Assembly (NCBI GenBank): GCA_046759145.1
Contig: JBHIBR010000078.1
Coordinates: 1-7,678, forward strand
Origin: JBHIBR01 sp046759145 [NCBI: Nitrospinota bacterium]
Lineage (GTDB): Bacteria > UBA8248
Length of the DNA: 7,678 nucleotides
Direction: 5' to 3'
The notes under the pieces were generated by a model that had not been told where the DNA came from, did not search any database, and saw nothing but the letters and a program-made list of their open reading frames with translations. Of the stretch, positions 1-5,398 are shown piece by piece. Numbering within the stretch: position 1 is the first letter of the stretch; each line of letters starts with the position of its first letter. A program made the position numbers and the translations under genes.

Positions 1-90
1 CGGGGGGGGGGGGTCCGCGAGCGCCCCCCCCTGCGGGAGGGCGGGTTGCAGGCCGTGGTGGCGAAGGGGGAGGTGCGCGAGGGGGGGTGA
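1..90 (+). CDS. 3' end of an unidentified gene (partial)
   Basis: A frame open from the window edge runs to a TGA at 88-90 and encodes a 29-residue tail rich in Gly, Arg, Val and Glu, ending VAKGEVREGG. The stop overlaps a GTG start by four bases (GTGA, 87-90), the arrangement of a translationally coupled gene pair, and this is the main reason to believe the frame. Against it, bases 1-30 are almost pure G and C runs, which are error-prone, and frame 3 is also open here. No family can be recognised. Confidence 0.25.
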   Translation, partial: RGGGVRERPPLREGGLQAVVAKGEVREGG

Positions 91-209
91 AAGGGGGAAG
101 TGAGCCCTGGGAGCAGAAGGGCTTCGTGGAGAGCATCTTCGAGCTCCTCACGGGCCGTCTCATCCATCGCGAGCGGGAGGGAAAATTCCCTCCCGGCTAC
201 TGGGATTGA
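87..209 (+). CDS. Small protein of unknown function, about 40 aa
   Basis: A GTG at 87 opens a 40-codon frame ending in TGA at 207-209. The segment from EPWEQKGF to GKFPPGYWD looks like real protein: it has an amphipathic centre (FVESIFELLTGRL), a basic stretch (HREREGK) and an aromatic C-terminus. GGGGGAGGTG at 66-75 is a good ribosome binding site about 11 bases upstream, and the start overlaps the preceding stop as GTGA. The same frame is open back to base 3, so this could instead be the C-terminus of a longer protein entering from the left. I do not recognise a family and assign no function. Confidence 0.35.
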   Translation: MKGGSEPWEQKGFVESIFELLTGRLIHREREGKFPPGYWD

Positions 210-397
210 CCTCGGGGAGGGCGCGGAAGGAAGAAAAAGCCGAGGTGCTGGCGGAAGGATGGCCTGGTCCTCTTCGCCGCCACCAGGACGGGCGAGGGCC
301 CCTACAGCAAGATGATCTGGGACCTCCTGCGGCGGATGGTCTCCGGGGGGGCAGCCTTTCGCCGGGCCGCGGCCCGGAGGAGTATCCCAGGAAGTGA
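206..397 (+). pseudogene. Short gene with two apparent frame changes, unknown function
   Basis: A TTG at 206 overlaps the previous stop and starts a frame reading TSGRARKEEKAEVLAE. Near base 257 the protein-like reading moves to frame 3, as DGLVLFAATRTGEGPYSKM then IWDLLRRMVSGG. It returns to the first frame by about base 374, as PEEYPRK, with a TGA at 395-397. Removing one G at 257-258 and restoring one base within about 343-373, which includes a run of seven G, would give one protein of about 63 residues. The stop lies inside a perfect hairpin, which supports it as a genuine gene end. This is either sequencing or assembly error near a GC-rich edge or a decayed gene. The product is not recognised. 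Confidence 0.35.
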
Positions 398-407
398 GGC
401 TTCCTGG
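387..407 (+). terminator. Terminator-like hairpin at the end of the small-gene cluster
   Basis: CCAGGAAG at 387-394 pairs perfectly with CTTCCTGG at 400-407 across a five-base loop that contains the TGA stop. No T-run follows, so it may act as a transcript-end or stability hairpin rather than a classical intrinsic terminator. Its position fits the end of the transcription unit. Confidence 0.4.
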
Positions 408-412
408 AACGC

Positions 413-421
413 TGTTATAAC
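413..421 (+). promoter_or_regulatory. Candidate extended -10 promoter for the GalT-like gene
   Basis: TGTTATAAC fits TGn followed by a five-of-six match to TATAAT. No good -35 hexamer lies 16-18 bases upstream, as expected for extended -10 promoters. It sits just after the hairpin at 387-407 and would place transcription start near 428, giving a leader of about 60-80 bases. Confidence 0.35.
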
Positions 422-484
422 GAGGATTGCGGAGCTAGGGGAGGGGCGCCCCACTTTTCCCCTGGCGGGCCGCTCGCGCGAGGG

Positions 485-1666
485 ATGTCCACACGGAAGG
501 GGTTGTCGGTGGAGAAGACATCTTCTTGGCTGGAGATCGAGGAAGGGAGCCTGGCCGAGCGCCTCTCCCGAGAAGCAGACGCCCCTGGCAAGCCTCCCTG
601 GCGGCGCCGGGCCCTTGACTTCGAGAGGAACCTCCGAGCGATCCTCGCACCCGAGCTGGAGGTCCGCCGCCAGGGCGAAGAGGGCGTGGCGCTCCGCTGG
701 AGGGCTGGCGTTTACGAGCCCGAAGGGACCCCCCGGGTTTTTGAGGCCGTGGTGCGGAGGGACCCCCTCCTCTCCATCACCACCTCCAATAACCCCGCCC
801 GGGCGCGCCGCCCTCGGAAACTCTATAGCGCCTCGCGCCTGTCCCCCGCCCTGGCGGGCGTTGACCAGGTTTGTCGGCCCGAGGAGTGCCCTTTCCATTC
901 CACCCGCATCGGCACTGACCCCGCCGGCTACCTCCTGGTCCCGGGCCACTGCCTCCGCTTGGGGGAGGAGGTGGTGCGCTTGCGCGTCACCTCGGCCAAG
1001 GTCAACCTCTACCCTTCCCTGCCGGGTCAGTTCGTTGTGCTGGCCGCACTGGACCACCACCGGCGTCTGGCCCACCGGCCGGTGGAGGAGACGCGTGAGA
1101 CCCTCCGCGCGCTCCAATGGTTCCACCGCGTCGCGCGAGAGGAAGGTACGGCCAAGGGGCTCGACCTGTGGGTCAACGAGGGGGCGCTCGGCTTCGCCAC
1201 CCTGCCCCACCCGCACTGGCAGGTGCGCCCCCGCTTCGACTGGGAAAGGCATTTCATCGAGCCCTTCCCGGAGCCCGGGATGGGGGCCGCCCTGGTGCGG
1301 GAGACCCTCTGGTCGGGGAGGGGGTTCGCCCTGGCGCTCGAGCCGAGCCTGGCCGAGCTACGCCTCCTCGCCCGCGAGCCTGCTCCCTTCGACGCCCTGG
1401 ATGCGGTCGAACTGGCGGAGGTCCTCCGGCGGGTGGACCTGGCCTTCGAGCGGCTGGGGGTGAGCAGCTACAACTTCATGGTGTGCGCGGCCGACTTCGA
1501 CCGCGAGGCGGGTCGGCTCGCCCTCATCCGCATCCAGGCCCGGGAGGAGCCTTACACCTCCTCCAACCAGGCGGGCCTGGAGTTCCTCCACAACGGCCGC
1601 TTCCGCATGGTGGCGCTCGACCTGGAGCGGCTGAGGGAAGCGGTGGTGGCCGAGCTCAACCGCTAA
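485..1666 (+). CDS. GalT-like nucleotidyl transferase, HIT superfamily
   Basis: A 393-residue protein resembling galactose-1-phosphate uridylyltransferase and related phosphorylases, which transfer nucleotidyl groups through a nucleotidyl-histidine intermediate. Visible features: C130-x4-C135 in a CPF context like the GalT zinc region; NLYPSLP at 174-180 followed by DHH at 190-192, matching the GalT N.FPAL...DH segment; and PHPHWQ at 241-246, equivalent to the active-site HPHGQ, making H244 the likely nucleophile. Tryptophan replaces the glycine of HPHGQ. The SSYNF stretch at 367-371 and the C-terminal beta-rich half also fit GalT. The native substrate is unknown; no galactose genes are nearby. 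The ATG at 485 has its AGGG directly adjacent, whereas GTG at 509 has GGAAGGGG 7 bases upstream, so the true start may be 509. It probably stands alone and ends in a hairpin shared with the convergent gene. Confidence 0.75.
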   Translation: MSTRKGLSVEKTSSWLEIEEGSLAERLSREADAPGKPPWRRRALDFERNLRAILAPELEVRRQGEEGVALRWRAGVYEPEGTPRVFEAVVRRDPLLSITTSNNPARARRPRKLYSASRLSPALAGVDQVCRPEECPFHSTRIGTDPAGYLLVPGHCLRLGEEVVRLRVTSAKVNLYPSLPGQFVVLAALDHHRRLAHRPVEETRETLRALQWFHRVAREEGTAKGLDLWVNEGALGFATLPHPHWQVRPRFDWERHFIEPFPEPGMGAALVRETLWSGRGFALALEPSLAELRLLAREPAPFDALDAVELAEVLRRVDLAFERLGVSSYNFMVCAADFDREAGRLALIRIQAREEPYTSSNQAGLEFLHNGRFRMVALDLERLREAVVAELNR

Positions 1667-1673
1667 CGGGGTA

Positions 1674-1697
1674 CCCCAGCGCGCCTGCGCGCTGGGG
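1674..1697. terminator. Strong hairpin between convergent genes
   Basis: CCCCAGCGCGC at 1674-1684 is perfectly complementary to GCGCGCTGGGG at 1687-1697, giving an 11-base inverted repeat; in practice the loop would open to about four bases. It overlaps the palindrome GGGGTACCCC at 1668-1677, an alternative pairing. It lies in the 35-base gap between two convergent stop codons and could serve both strands. No T-run is present, so termination efficiency is uncertain. Confidence 0.45.
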
Positions 1698-1701
1698 GCC
1701 C

Positions 1702-2568
1702 CTAGCGCCGCCGCCGCATCTCCCGCGCCACGCGGCCCACCGTCTCGGGCACGAGCTGGGTCCGGTACCAGCGGCGGTACTCTTCCATCCGGACCCGCTT
1801 CTGGATCTCCCCCTCAGGTAGCCCCTGCCGCACGAGCGCCCCCACCCGGGCGCGCAGGGTGCGCCAGTACTGGAGCATCTCCTCGATCTGGACCTTACCC
1901 CGCCCGACCGGGCCGTGGCCGGGAACGGCGTAGCGCGCCTCCACCCGCAGGAGCTGCCCCAGGAGCTTGAGCCAACTCTCGGTGTTGGCCAGGCGCGCCA
2001 CGGGGTGGGTGCGGCCGAACACGAGGTCGCCCGTGAAGAGGACCTTCTGCTGGGGGAAATAGACGATGCTGTCCCCCTTGGTGTGGCCGTGGCCCATGTG
2101 GGTGAGCTCGACCGTCCGCCCCCCGAGCCGCATGGTGAGGCTTCCGCGGAAACACACCTGGGGCGGGTAGATGTCTCTCTTGCCGATGTACTGCTTGACC
2201 GAAGGACCCCGGCCCGCCATCTGCTGGAACCAGAAGGGCCGCTCCCGCTCCATCTCCTGGGCGATGGGCTCGGCGCCGATGACGGCGGCCCCCTGGGCGG
2301 CGTAGAACTCGTTGTCCGAGGTGTGGTCGAAGTTGTGGTGGGTGTTGAGGACAAGGCGCACCTTGGCGCGGGTGATCCTCCGCATCCCTTCCACGAAGGG
2401 CTTCCGCGCCCGGATGTCGTTGTCGATGACGATGGCCCCCTCCTTCGTGAGGACGAAGCCGAAGTTGGTCCGGCCCTCTCCCCCAATGAAGACGTGGATG
2501 CCGTCCGCCACCTCCTGGAAACCCTGGGTTTTTGCGGGCCCGGGAAGGGCTTTGGGCGCGCGTGCCAT
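1702..2568 (-). CDS. Metallo-beta-lactamase-fold hydrolase, altered zinc motif
   Basis: A 288-residue cytoplasmic-looking MBL-fold hydrolase. Such proteins use one or two metal ions to hydrolyse esters, thioesters, lactams or related bonds; the substrate here is unknown. The usual order is visible: IVIDND at 47-51, the metal loop THHNFDH at 76-82, GHTKGD at 161-166, FTGD at 178-181 and PGHG at 216-219. The canonical loop is HxHxDH; here the second histidine is N79 (codon AAC), while H77, D81, H82, H162, D181 and H218 are kept, so only the first metal site loses a ligand. The start is fixed by AAGGGAGGT five bases before ATG at 2568, although the frame extends 15 codons upstream without a better start. 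The C-terminal 70 residues are Arg-rich and helical. It is a single-gene unit, convergent with the GalT-like gene. It is not a recognisable true beta-lactamase, and no lipoprotein or Sec signal is seen. Confidence 0.9.
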   Translation of the reverse strand: MARAPKALPGPAKTQGFQEVADGIHVFIGGEGRTNFGFVLTKEGAIVIDNDIRARKPFVEGMRRITRAKVRLVLNTHHNFDHTSDNEFYAAQGAAVIGAEPIAQEMERERPFWFQQMAGRGPSVKQYIGKRDIYPPQVCFRGSLTMRLGGRTVELTHMGHGHTKGDSIVYFPQQKVLFTGDLVFGRTHPVARLANTESWLKLLGQLLRVEARYAVPGHGPVGRGKVQIEEMLQYWRTLRARVGALVRQGLPEGEIQKRVRMEEYRRWYRTQLVPETVGRVAREMRRRR

Positions 2569-2603
2569 AGCTGACCTCCCTTGAAAAGGGGCAAGCGAGG
2601 CGG

Positions 2604-2632
2604 AGCCTAGCACAGGCCGGGAGGCCGGGCAA
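2604..2632 (-). promoter_or_regulatory. Candidate promoter for the MBL-fold gene
   Basis: On the minus strand TTGCCC (2632-2627) and TAGGCT (2609-2604) are 17 bases apart, with a TGC immediately before the -10 that could act as an extended -10. The match is moderate. It would give a leader of about 30 bases before the ATG at 2568. A tandem AGGCCGGG duplication at 2614-2629 fills the spacer. Confidence 0.3.
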
Positions 2633-2678
2633 GGGGAAGGGCGAGGAGGGGCGAAGGGGGTTGCCTCCCCAAAGCAGC

Positions 2679-2707
2679 TTGACAGCAGCCACGCAGCCTC
2701 TTAGCTT
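2679..2707 (+). promoter_or_regulatory. Candidate promoter for the pterin operon
   Basis: A perfect TTGACA at 2679-2684 lies 17 bases from TAGCTT at 2702-2707, a three-of-six -10. Transcription would begin near 2714, immediately before the terminator hairpin at 2716-2738, which would then form the extreme 5' end of the transcript. The strong -35 in a GC-rich context is suggestive; the poor -10 lowers confidence. Confidence 0.35.
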
Positions 2708-2715
2708 TATGGGTT

Positions 2716-2738
2716 GGGGCCGGCGAGGCCCCTTTTTT
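2716..2738 (+). terminator. Intrinsic terminator facing right, no gene directly upstream
   Basis: GGGGCC (2716-2721), loop GGCGA, GGCCCC (2727-2732) and six T (2733-2738) make a textbook rho-independent terminator on the plus strand. The nearest upstream plus-strand gene ends more than 1 kb away, and the gene just to the left is on the minus strand. It must therefore act on an unannotated transcript, as an attenuator for the pterin operon, or as a barrier to read-through. Confidence 0.65.
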
Positions 2739-2811
2739 GTGGCACAGCGGGCGACGTGCGAACCCACTGCCGAGGAAGCCACATCGTGGAGCGCGATTGG
2801 CTCCGGGAGCC
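2739..2811 (+). other. Possible structured leader of the pterin operon
   Basis: Two foldable segments lie between the terminator and the first pterin gene. TGTGGC (2738-2743) pairs with GCCACA (2778-2783), enclosing CAGCGGG (2745-2751) opposite CCCACTG (2763-2769) with one mismatch. GGCTC (2799-2803) pairs with GAGCC (2807-2811). A CCCCGGGG palindrome follows at 2822-2829. I cannot match this to a known riboswitch. In GC-rich DNA some of this pairing is expected by chance. Confidence 0.25.
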
Positions 2812-2879
2812 CGAGCGTTCTCCCCGGGGCCATCGGACCGAATGCCGACGGTGCAGGGGGTGGGAGGGGAGAACCTAGC

Positions 2880-3290
2880 GTGCTCTACCTCACCCGCCGG
2901 GAGGAGTTCTGCGCGAGCCACCGCCTGTTCAGCCCCGATCTCAGCCCTGAGGAGAACGACCTTCTCTTCGGCAAGTGCAACAACCCCCACGGCCACGGGC
3001 ACAACTACCTCGTCGAGGTGACCGTGCGGGGCGAGGTCGAGGGGAGAACCGGCATGGCCTTCAACCTCACCACCCTCAAGGAGCTGATGCGCCGGGAGGT
3101 GGTGGAACAGCTCGACCACAAGAACCTCAACATGGACGTGGACTTCCTCCGCGGCCTCAATCCCACCGCGGAGAACCTCTGCACCGCCGTCTGGCGGCGT
3201 CTCGAGCCGCACCTGGGGGCCGGGCGACTGCACCGGGTGCGGATCTACGAGAACGAGCGGAACTGGGTGGACTACTACGGGGAGAAGTGA
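2880..3290 (+). CDS. ptpS: 6-pyruvoyl-tetrahydropterin synthase, animal-like type
   Basis: A 136-residue enzyme converting 7,8-dihydroneopterin triphosphate to 6-pyruvoyl-tetrahydropterin, the second step of tetrahydrobiopterin synthesis. Visible residues: zinc ligands H14 (FCASHRL), H39 and H41 ([11 protein letters not shown]), catalytic C33, the D79-H80 relay in LDHKNLNMD, and E124 in YENE, which anchors the pterin ring. These sit at a constant offset of nine from the mammalian enzyme's His23, His48, His50, Cys42, Asp88, His89 and Glu133, with GKCNNP, GHGHNY, TGM.xNL and DHKNL all kept. This favours PTPS over QueD, which shares the fold but normally has a much more divergent cysteine-to-HGH segment. 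Start: GTG at 2880, with GGGAGGGGAG ending eight bases upstream; the frame is open further upstream but that part is not protein-like. Its stop overlaps the folE start as TGATG, so it heads a coupled operon. Confidence 0.92.
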   Translation: MLYLTRREEFCASHRLFSPDLSPEENDLLFGKCNNPHGHGHNYLVEVTVRGEVEGRTGMAFNLTTLKELMRREVVEQLDHKNLNMDVDFLRGLNPTAENLCTAVWRRLEPHLGAGRLHRVRIYENERNWVDYYGEK

Positions 3291-3877
3291 TGGATAACCT
3301 GGCGCGCGTGCGGGCGGCCCAGCGGGCCGCAGAGGCGGAGGCGCACATCCGCGAAGTGCTCGCCCACCTGGGCGAGGACCCCGACCGGGAGGGGCTGCGC
3401 AAGACGCCGGCCCGGGTGCGGGAGGCTCTTGAGTTCCTCACGGCGGGATACCGGAGCGACCCTCAGGAGGTGCTGAACGGGGCGGTGTTTGACTCGGATA
3501 ACGACGAGATGGTGCTCGTCAGGGACATCGACATGTTCAGCCTCTGCGAGCACCACCTGTTGCCCTTCTTCGGCAAGGCCCACGTGGCTTACATCCCCGC
3601 GGGCCGGATCGTGGGCATCTCCAAGCTGGCCCGCCTGGTGGATGTCTACGCCCGCCGCCTCCAGGTCCAGGAGCGGCTCACCCAGCAGGTGGCGACCGCG
3701 CTGGAGGAGGCCCTCCTCCCCCGGGGGGTAGCGGTGGTGGTGGAGGCCCAGCACCTGTGCATGATGATGCGGGGGGTGGAGAAGCAAAACTCCCTCACCG
3801 TCACCAGCTGCATGCTGGGGGCCTTCCGCGACCAGGCGAGCACCCGCCAGGAGTTCATGTCCTACATCAAGCCCTGA
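3290..3877 (+). CDS. folE: GTP cyclohydrolase I
   Basis: A 195-residue, full-length type I GTP cyclohydrolase, a zinc enzyme that converts GTP to 7,8-dihydroneopterin triphosphate, the shared precursor of folate and tetrahydrobiopterin. Zinc ligands are C86 and H89 in [18 protein letters not shown] and C157 in [12 protein letters not shown]88 is the catalytic histidine of CEHH. Other family signatures are [20 protein letters not shown] at 109-128 and the C-terminal block from [12 protein letters not shown] to RQEFMSYI. The N-terminal helix and [12 protein letters not shown] (32-43) are also typical. ATG at 3290 shares one base with the preceding stop (TGATG), which implies translational coupling with the PTPS gene and hence direct hand-over of its product. 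It may also feed folate synthesis, but no other fol genes are in view. Confidence 0.96.
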   Translation: MDNLARVRAAQRAAEAEAHIREVLAHLGEDPDREGLRKTPARVREALEFLTAGYRSDPQEVLNGAVFDSDNDEMVLVRDIDMFSLCEHHLLPFFGKAHVAYIPAGRIVGISKLARLVDVYARRLQVQERLTQQVATALEEALLPRGVAVVVEAQHLCMMMRGVEKQNSLTVTSCMLGAFRDQASTRQEFMSYIKP

Positions 3878-3904
3878 GAGGCGCACCCCCGAGGAGAGGT
3901 GGCC

Positions 3905-4621
3905 GTGGGCGGGCTGGAAGGGAAAGCAGTCTGCGTCACGGGCGCCTCCCGTGGGATCGGCCGCGCCATCGCCCTGCGGCTCGCCCGGGAGGGGGCTAGC
4001 CTGCTCCTCGCAGCCCGCAACCGCCCCCTCCTGGGGCTGGTGGCGGAGGAGGCGCGCGCCCTGGGGGGGCGGCCCCGGGCGGTGGTGTGCGACGTGCGGC
4101 GGCCGGCCCAGACTCGGCGCCTGGCCCGCGCGGCCGAAGGCCTCGCGGGGGGGTTGGACGCGCTGGTCAACAACGCCGGCGCCGGCTCCTTCGCCCCCCT
4201 GGAGGAGCTGGACGAGCAGGGGTGGGAGGAGACCCTGGGCACCTGCCTTAAGGGTGCCTACCTCTGCACCCGGGCCCTCCTCCCCCTGCTGGAGCGGCGG
4301 GGCGGCCACGTGATCAACATCTCCTCGACGGCGGCCCTGGTGGGTTTCGCGGGCTCGGCGGCCTACTGCGCCGCCAAGGCGGGCCTCGAGGGTTTCAGCC
4401 GCGCCCTCGCCGAGGAGCTCCGCCCCCGGGGGATGCGGGTGAGCGTGGTGCGGCCGGGCCCGACCCGGACCGACATCTGGGACGCCATCCCTGGGGAGTA
4501 CGACCGCTCGCAGATGATGGAGGCCGAGGTGGTGGCCGAGAGCGTGGCCCACATCCTGTGCCAGCCCCCAAGCGCAGTGGTGGGCGACCTCACCCTGCTG
4601 CCGGCCTCGGGCAGGCCCTAA
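3905..4621 (+). CDS. Short-chain dehydrogenase/reductase, candidate pterin reductase
   Basis: A 238-residue classical SDR that reduces or oxidises carbonyl or alcohol groups with NAD(P). Visible: TGASRGIG at 12-19 for the nucleotide; an AARN turn after the second strand, whose Arg, with R16, suggests NADPH; NNAG at 89-92; and catalytic S141, Y154 and K158 in an YCAAK context. The tetrad Asn, normally in an NLxG segment, is Cys at 114 (TCLKG). The PGPTRTD stretch near 185-191 is the usual loop after the sixth strand. By sequence alone it looks FabG-like and could be annotated 3-oxoacyl-ACP reductase. Its place 27 bases after folE in a PTPS-folE operon makes sepiapterin reductase or another pterin reductase plausible; this is inference from context. 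GTG at 3905 is preferred because GAGGAGAGG (3891-3899) is correctly spaced for it; GTG at 3899 is also in frame. Confidence 0.85.
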   Translation: MGGLEGKAVCVTGASRGIGRAIALRLAREGASLLLAARNRPLLGLVAEEARALGGRPRAVVCDVRRPAQTRRLARAAEGLAGGLDALVNNAGAGSFAPLEELDEQGWEETLGTCLKGAYLCTRALLPLLERRGGHVINISSTAALVGFAGSAAYCAAKAGLEGFSRALAEELRPRGMRVSVVRPGPTRTDIWDAIPGEYDRSQMMEAEVVAESVAHILCQPPSAVVGDLTLLPASGRP

Positions 4622-4633
4622 TCCCGGCTCTCC

Positions 4634-4663
4634 TTGATTGGGGGCACGGGCAGTTCCTATAAT
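4634..4663 (+). promoter_or_regulatory. Sigma-70-type promoter for the PilZ-domain gene
   Basis: TTGATT at 4634-4639 and a perfect TATAAT at 4658-4663 are separated by 18 bases. This is the best housekeeping promoter in the window. It begins 12 bases after the SDR stop codon and makes the PilZ gene independent of the pterin operon. The predicted start near 4670 leaves a leader of about 114 bases. Confidence 0.6.
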
Positions 4664-4693
4664 TTCCTCGCGGAGACCGACCCCAGGTGGCGC

Positions 4694-4729
4694 CCACTCC
4701 CGCCAACCGGGTCGAAGACCGGCGGGTGG
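4694..4729 (+). other. Hairpin in the leader of the PilZ-domain gene
   Basis: CCCGCC at 4699-4704 pairs with GGCGGG at 4721-4726, and inside it GGTC (4710-4713) pairs with GACC (4717-4720) across a GAA loop. The flanking bases CCAC (4694-4697) and GTGG (4726-4729) could extend or compete with it. It lies more than 40 bases before the ribosome binding site. I see no match to a c-di-GMP riboswitch. Confidence 0.25.
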
Positions 4730-4783
4730 AGATCATCATCTTGCGCGAGGGCGTTAACGGCTGAGCGCCCGGAGAGGTGGACC

Positions 4784-5398
4784 ATGCCTAAGAAGACCCA
4801 AAGGGTGGGTGCCCCCAGCGGGGCCGACCTCCGCCGCCACGCCCGCACGCAGGAGTCCTTCCCCCTGCGCTTCCTCCCCATCAGCGAGGAGGAGTTCGCC
4901 TCCCTACGGGAGCTCTACGCCACCCGCCGGACCCGGGATAGGGACGAGGGGCCGGAGACCCGCGAGGGGTTCATCGCCGAGCGGGAAACAGGCCTGGACC
5001 CGTTGCTCCTGCGCATGTTCGAGCGCATCGAGCGCAAGCTGGACCAGATCCTGGAGATCCAGCTCAAGGGCAAGGACCACCGCAAGAGCTCCGGCTGGGA
5101 GAACGCCGCCTGCGTGGACATCTCAGGGGGTGGGGTGCGGTTCACCGCGCGCTGGCCCGCCTCGGTGGGAACGTATCTCAAGCTCGTCCTCCCCCTGCCC
5201 CGCATCCACCCGGTCACGGTGGTGGCTGCGGGTCGGGTGGTTCGCGCCGTGAAAATGTCCGACGCCGCGGAGGGCGCCTTCTGGGACATGGCCTGCCAGT
5301 TCGATGCCATCCACGAGGATGACCGGGAGGAGATCATCGGCTACAATTTCGAGCGACACCGGCAGCTCATACGAAGTCAGGCCGCTATGGCGGACTGA
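4784..5398 (+). CDS. PilZ-domain protein with a helical insertion
   Basis: A 204-residue protein with both parts of a PilZ c-di-GMP-binding signature: R17-x3-R21 in RRHAR and DISGGG at 112-117 (DxSxxG), the latter followed by beta-strand-rich sequence (VRF, YLKLVLPLP, VTVVAAGRVVRAV). In standard PilZ domains the two motifs are about 20-30 residues apart; here they are about 90 apart. The insert is charged (about 45-70) and then strongly helical (71-96, DPLLLRMFERIERKLDQIL), suggesting a coiled-coil or oligomerising segment. PilZ proteins pass the c-di-GMP level to motility, adhesion or polysaccharide machinery; the output partner is not in the window. ATG at 4784 has GGAGAGGTGG (4771-4780) just upstream, so a longer frame back to 4634 is not needed. 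No signal peptide or membrane segment is seen. Binding is likely but unproven. Confidence 0.8.
   Translation: MPKKTQRVGAPSGADLRRHARTQESFPLRFLPISEEEFASLRELYATRRTRDRDEGPETREGFIAERETGLDPLLLRMFERIERKLDQILEIQLKGKDHRKSSGWENAACVDISGGGVRFTARWPASVGTYLKLVLPLPRIHPVTVVAAGRVVRAVKMSDAAEGAFWDMACQFDAIHEDDREEIIGYNFERHRQLIRSQAAMAD

Noticed and set aside
302-1252. 316-codon minus-strand frame opposite the GalT-like gene
   Set aside because: Antisense artefact of GC-rich coding sequence; the plus-strand frame has clear catalytic motifs.
2690-2740. preQ1 or tetrahydrofolate riboswitch upstream of the pterin genes
   Set aside because: Tempting from the gene context and a CCTCTTAGCT stretch, but the consensus stems and loops of these classes could not be laid onto the sequence.
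2739-2782. tRNA-like fold
   Set aside because: A closing stem and an internal helix exist, but there is no T-loop consensus, anticodon arm or proper length.
1895-2833. 312-codon minus-strand frame offset from the MBL gene
   Set aside because: It is a shifted reading of the MBL gene extended into the intergenic region, dominated by His, Pro, Arg and Gly with no domain.
2661-2879. Longer N-terminus for PTPS using the upstream open frame
   Set aside because: The frame would run through the terminator hairpin and leader, encodes low-complexity sequence, and GTG at 2880 has its own good ribosome binding site.
2880-3290. Calling the pterin gene queD (queuosine pathway)
   Set aside because: Same fold, but the [13 protein letters not shown] block, the complete mammalian PTPS residue set and the absence of other que genes argue for PTPS. 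It remains possible and is stated as the main test.
3275-4552. Long open frame of 425 codons on the minus strand
   Set aside because: It lies opposite folE and the SDR, is rich in His, Gly and Pro as expected of a GC-rich antisense reading, and shows no recognisable motif or ribosome binding site.
4670-4783. c-di-GMP riboswitch in the PilZ leader
   Set aside because: One hairpin is present, but the conserved two-helix GEMM junction sequences are not.
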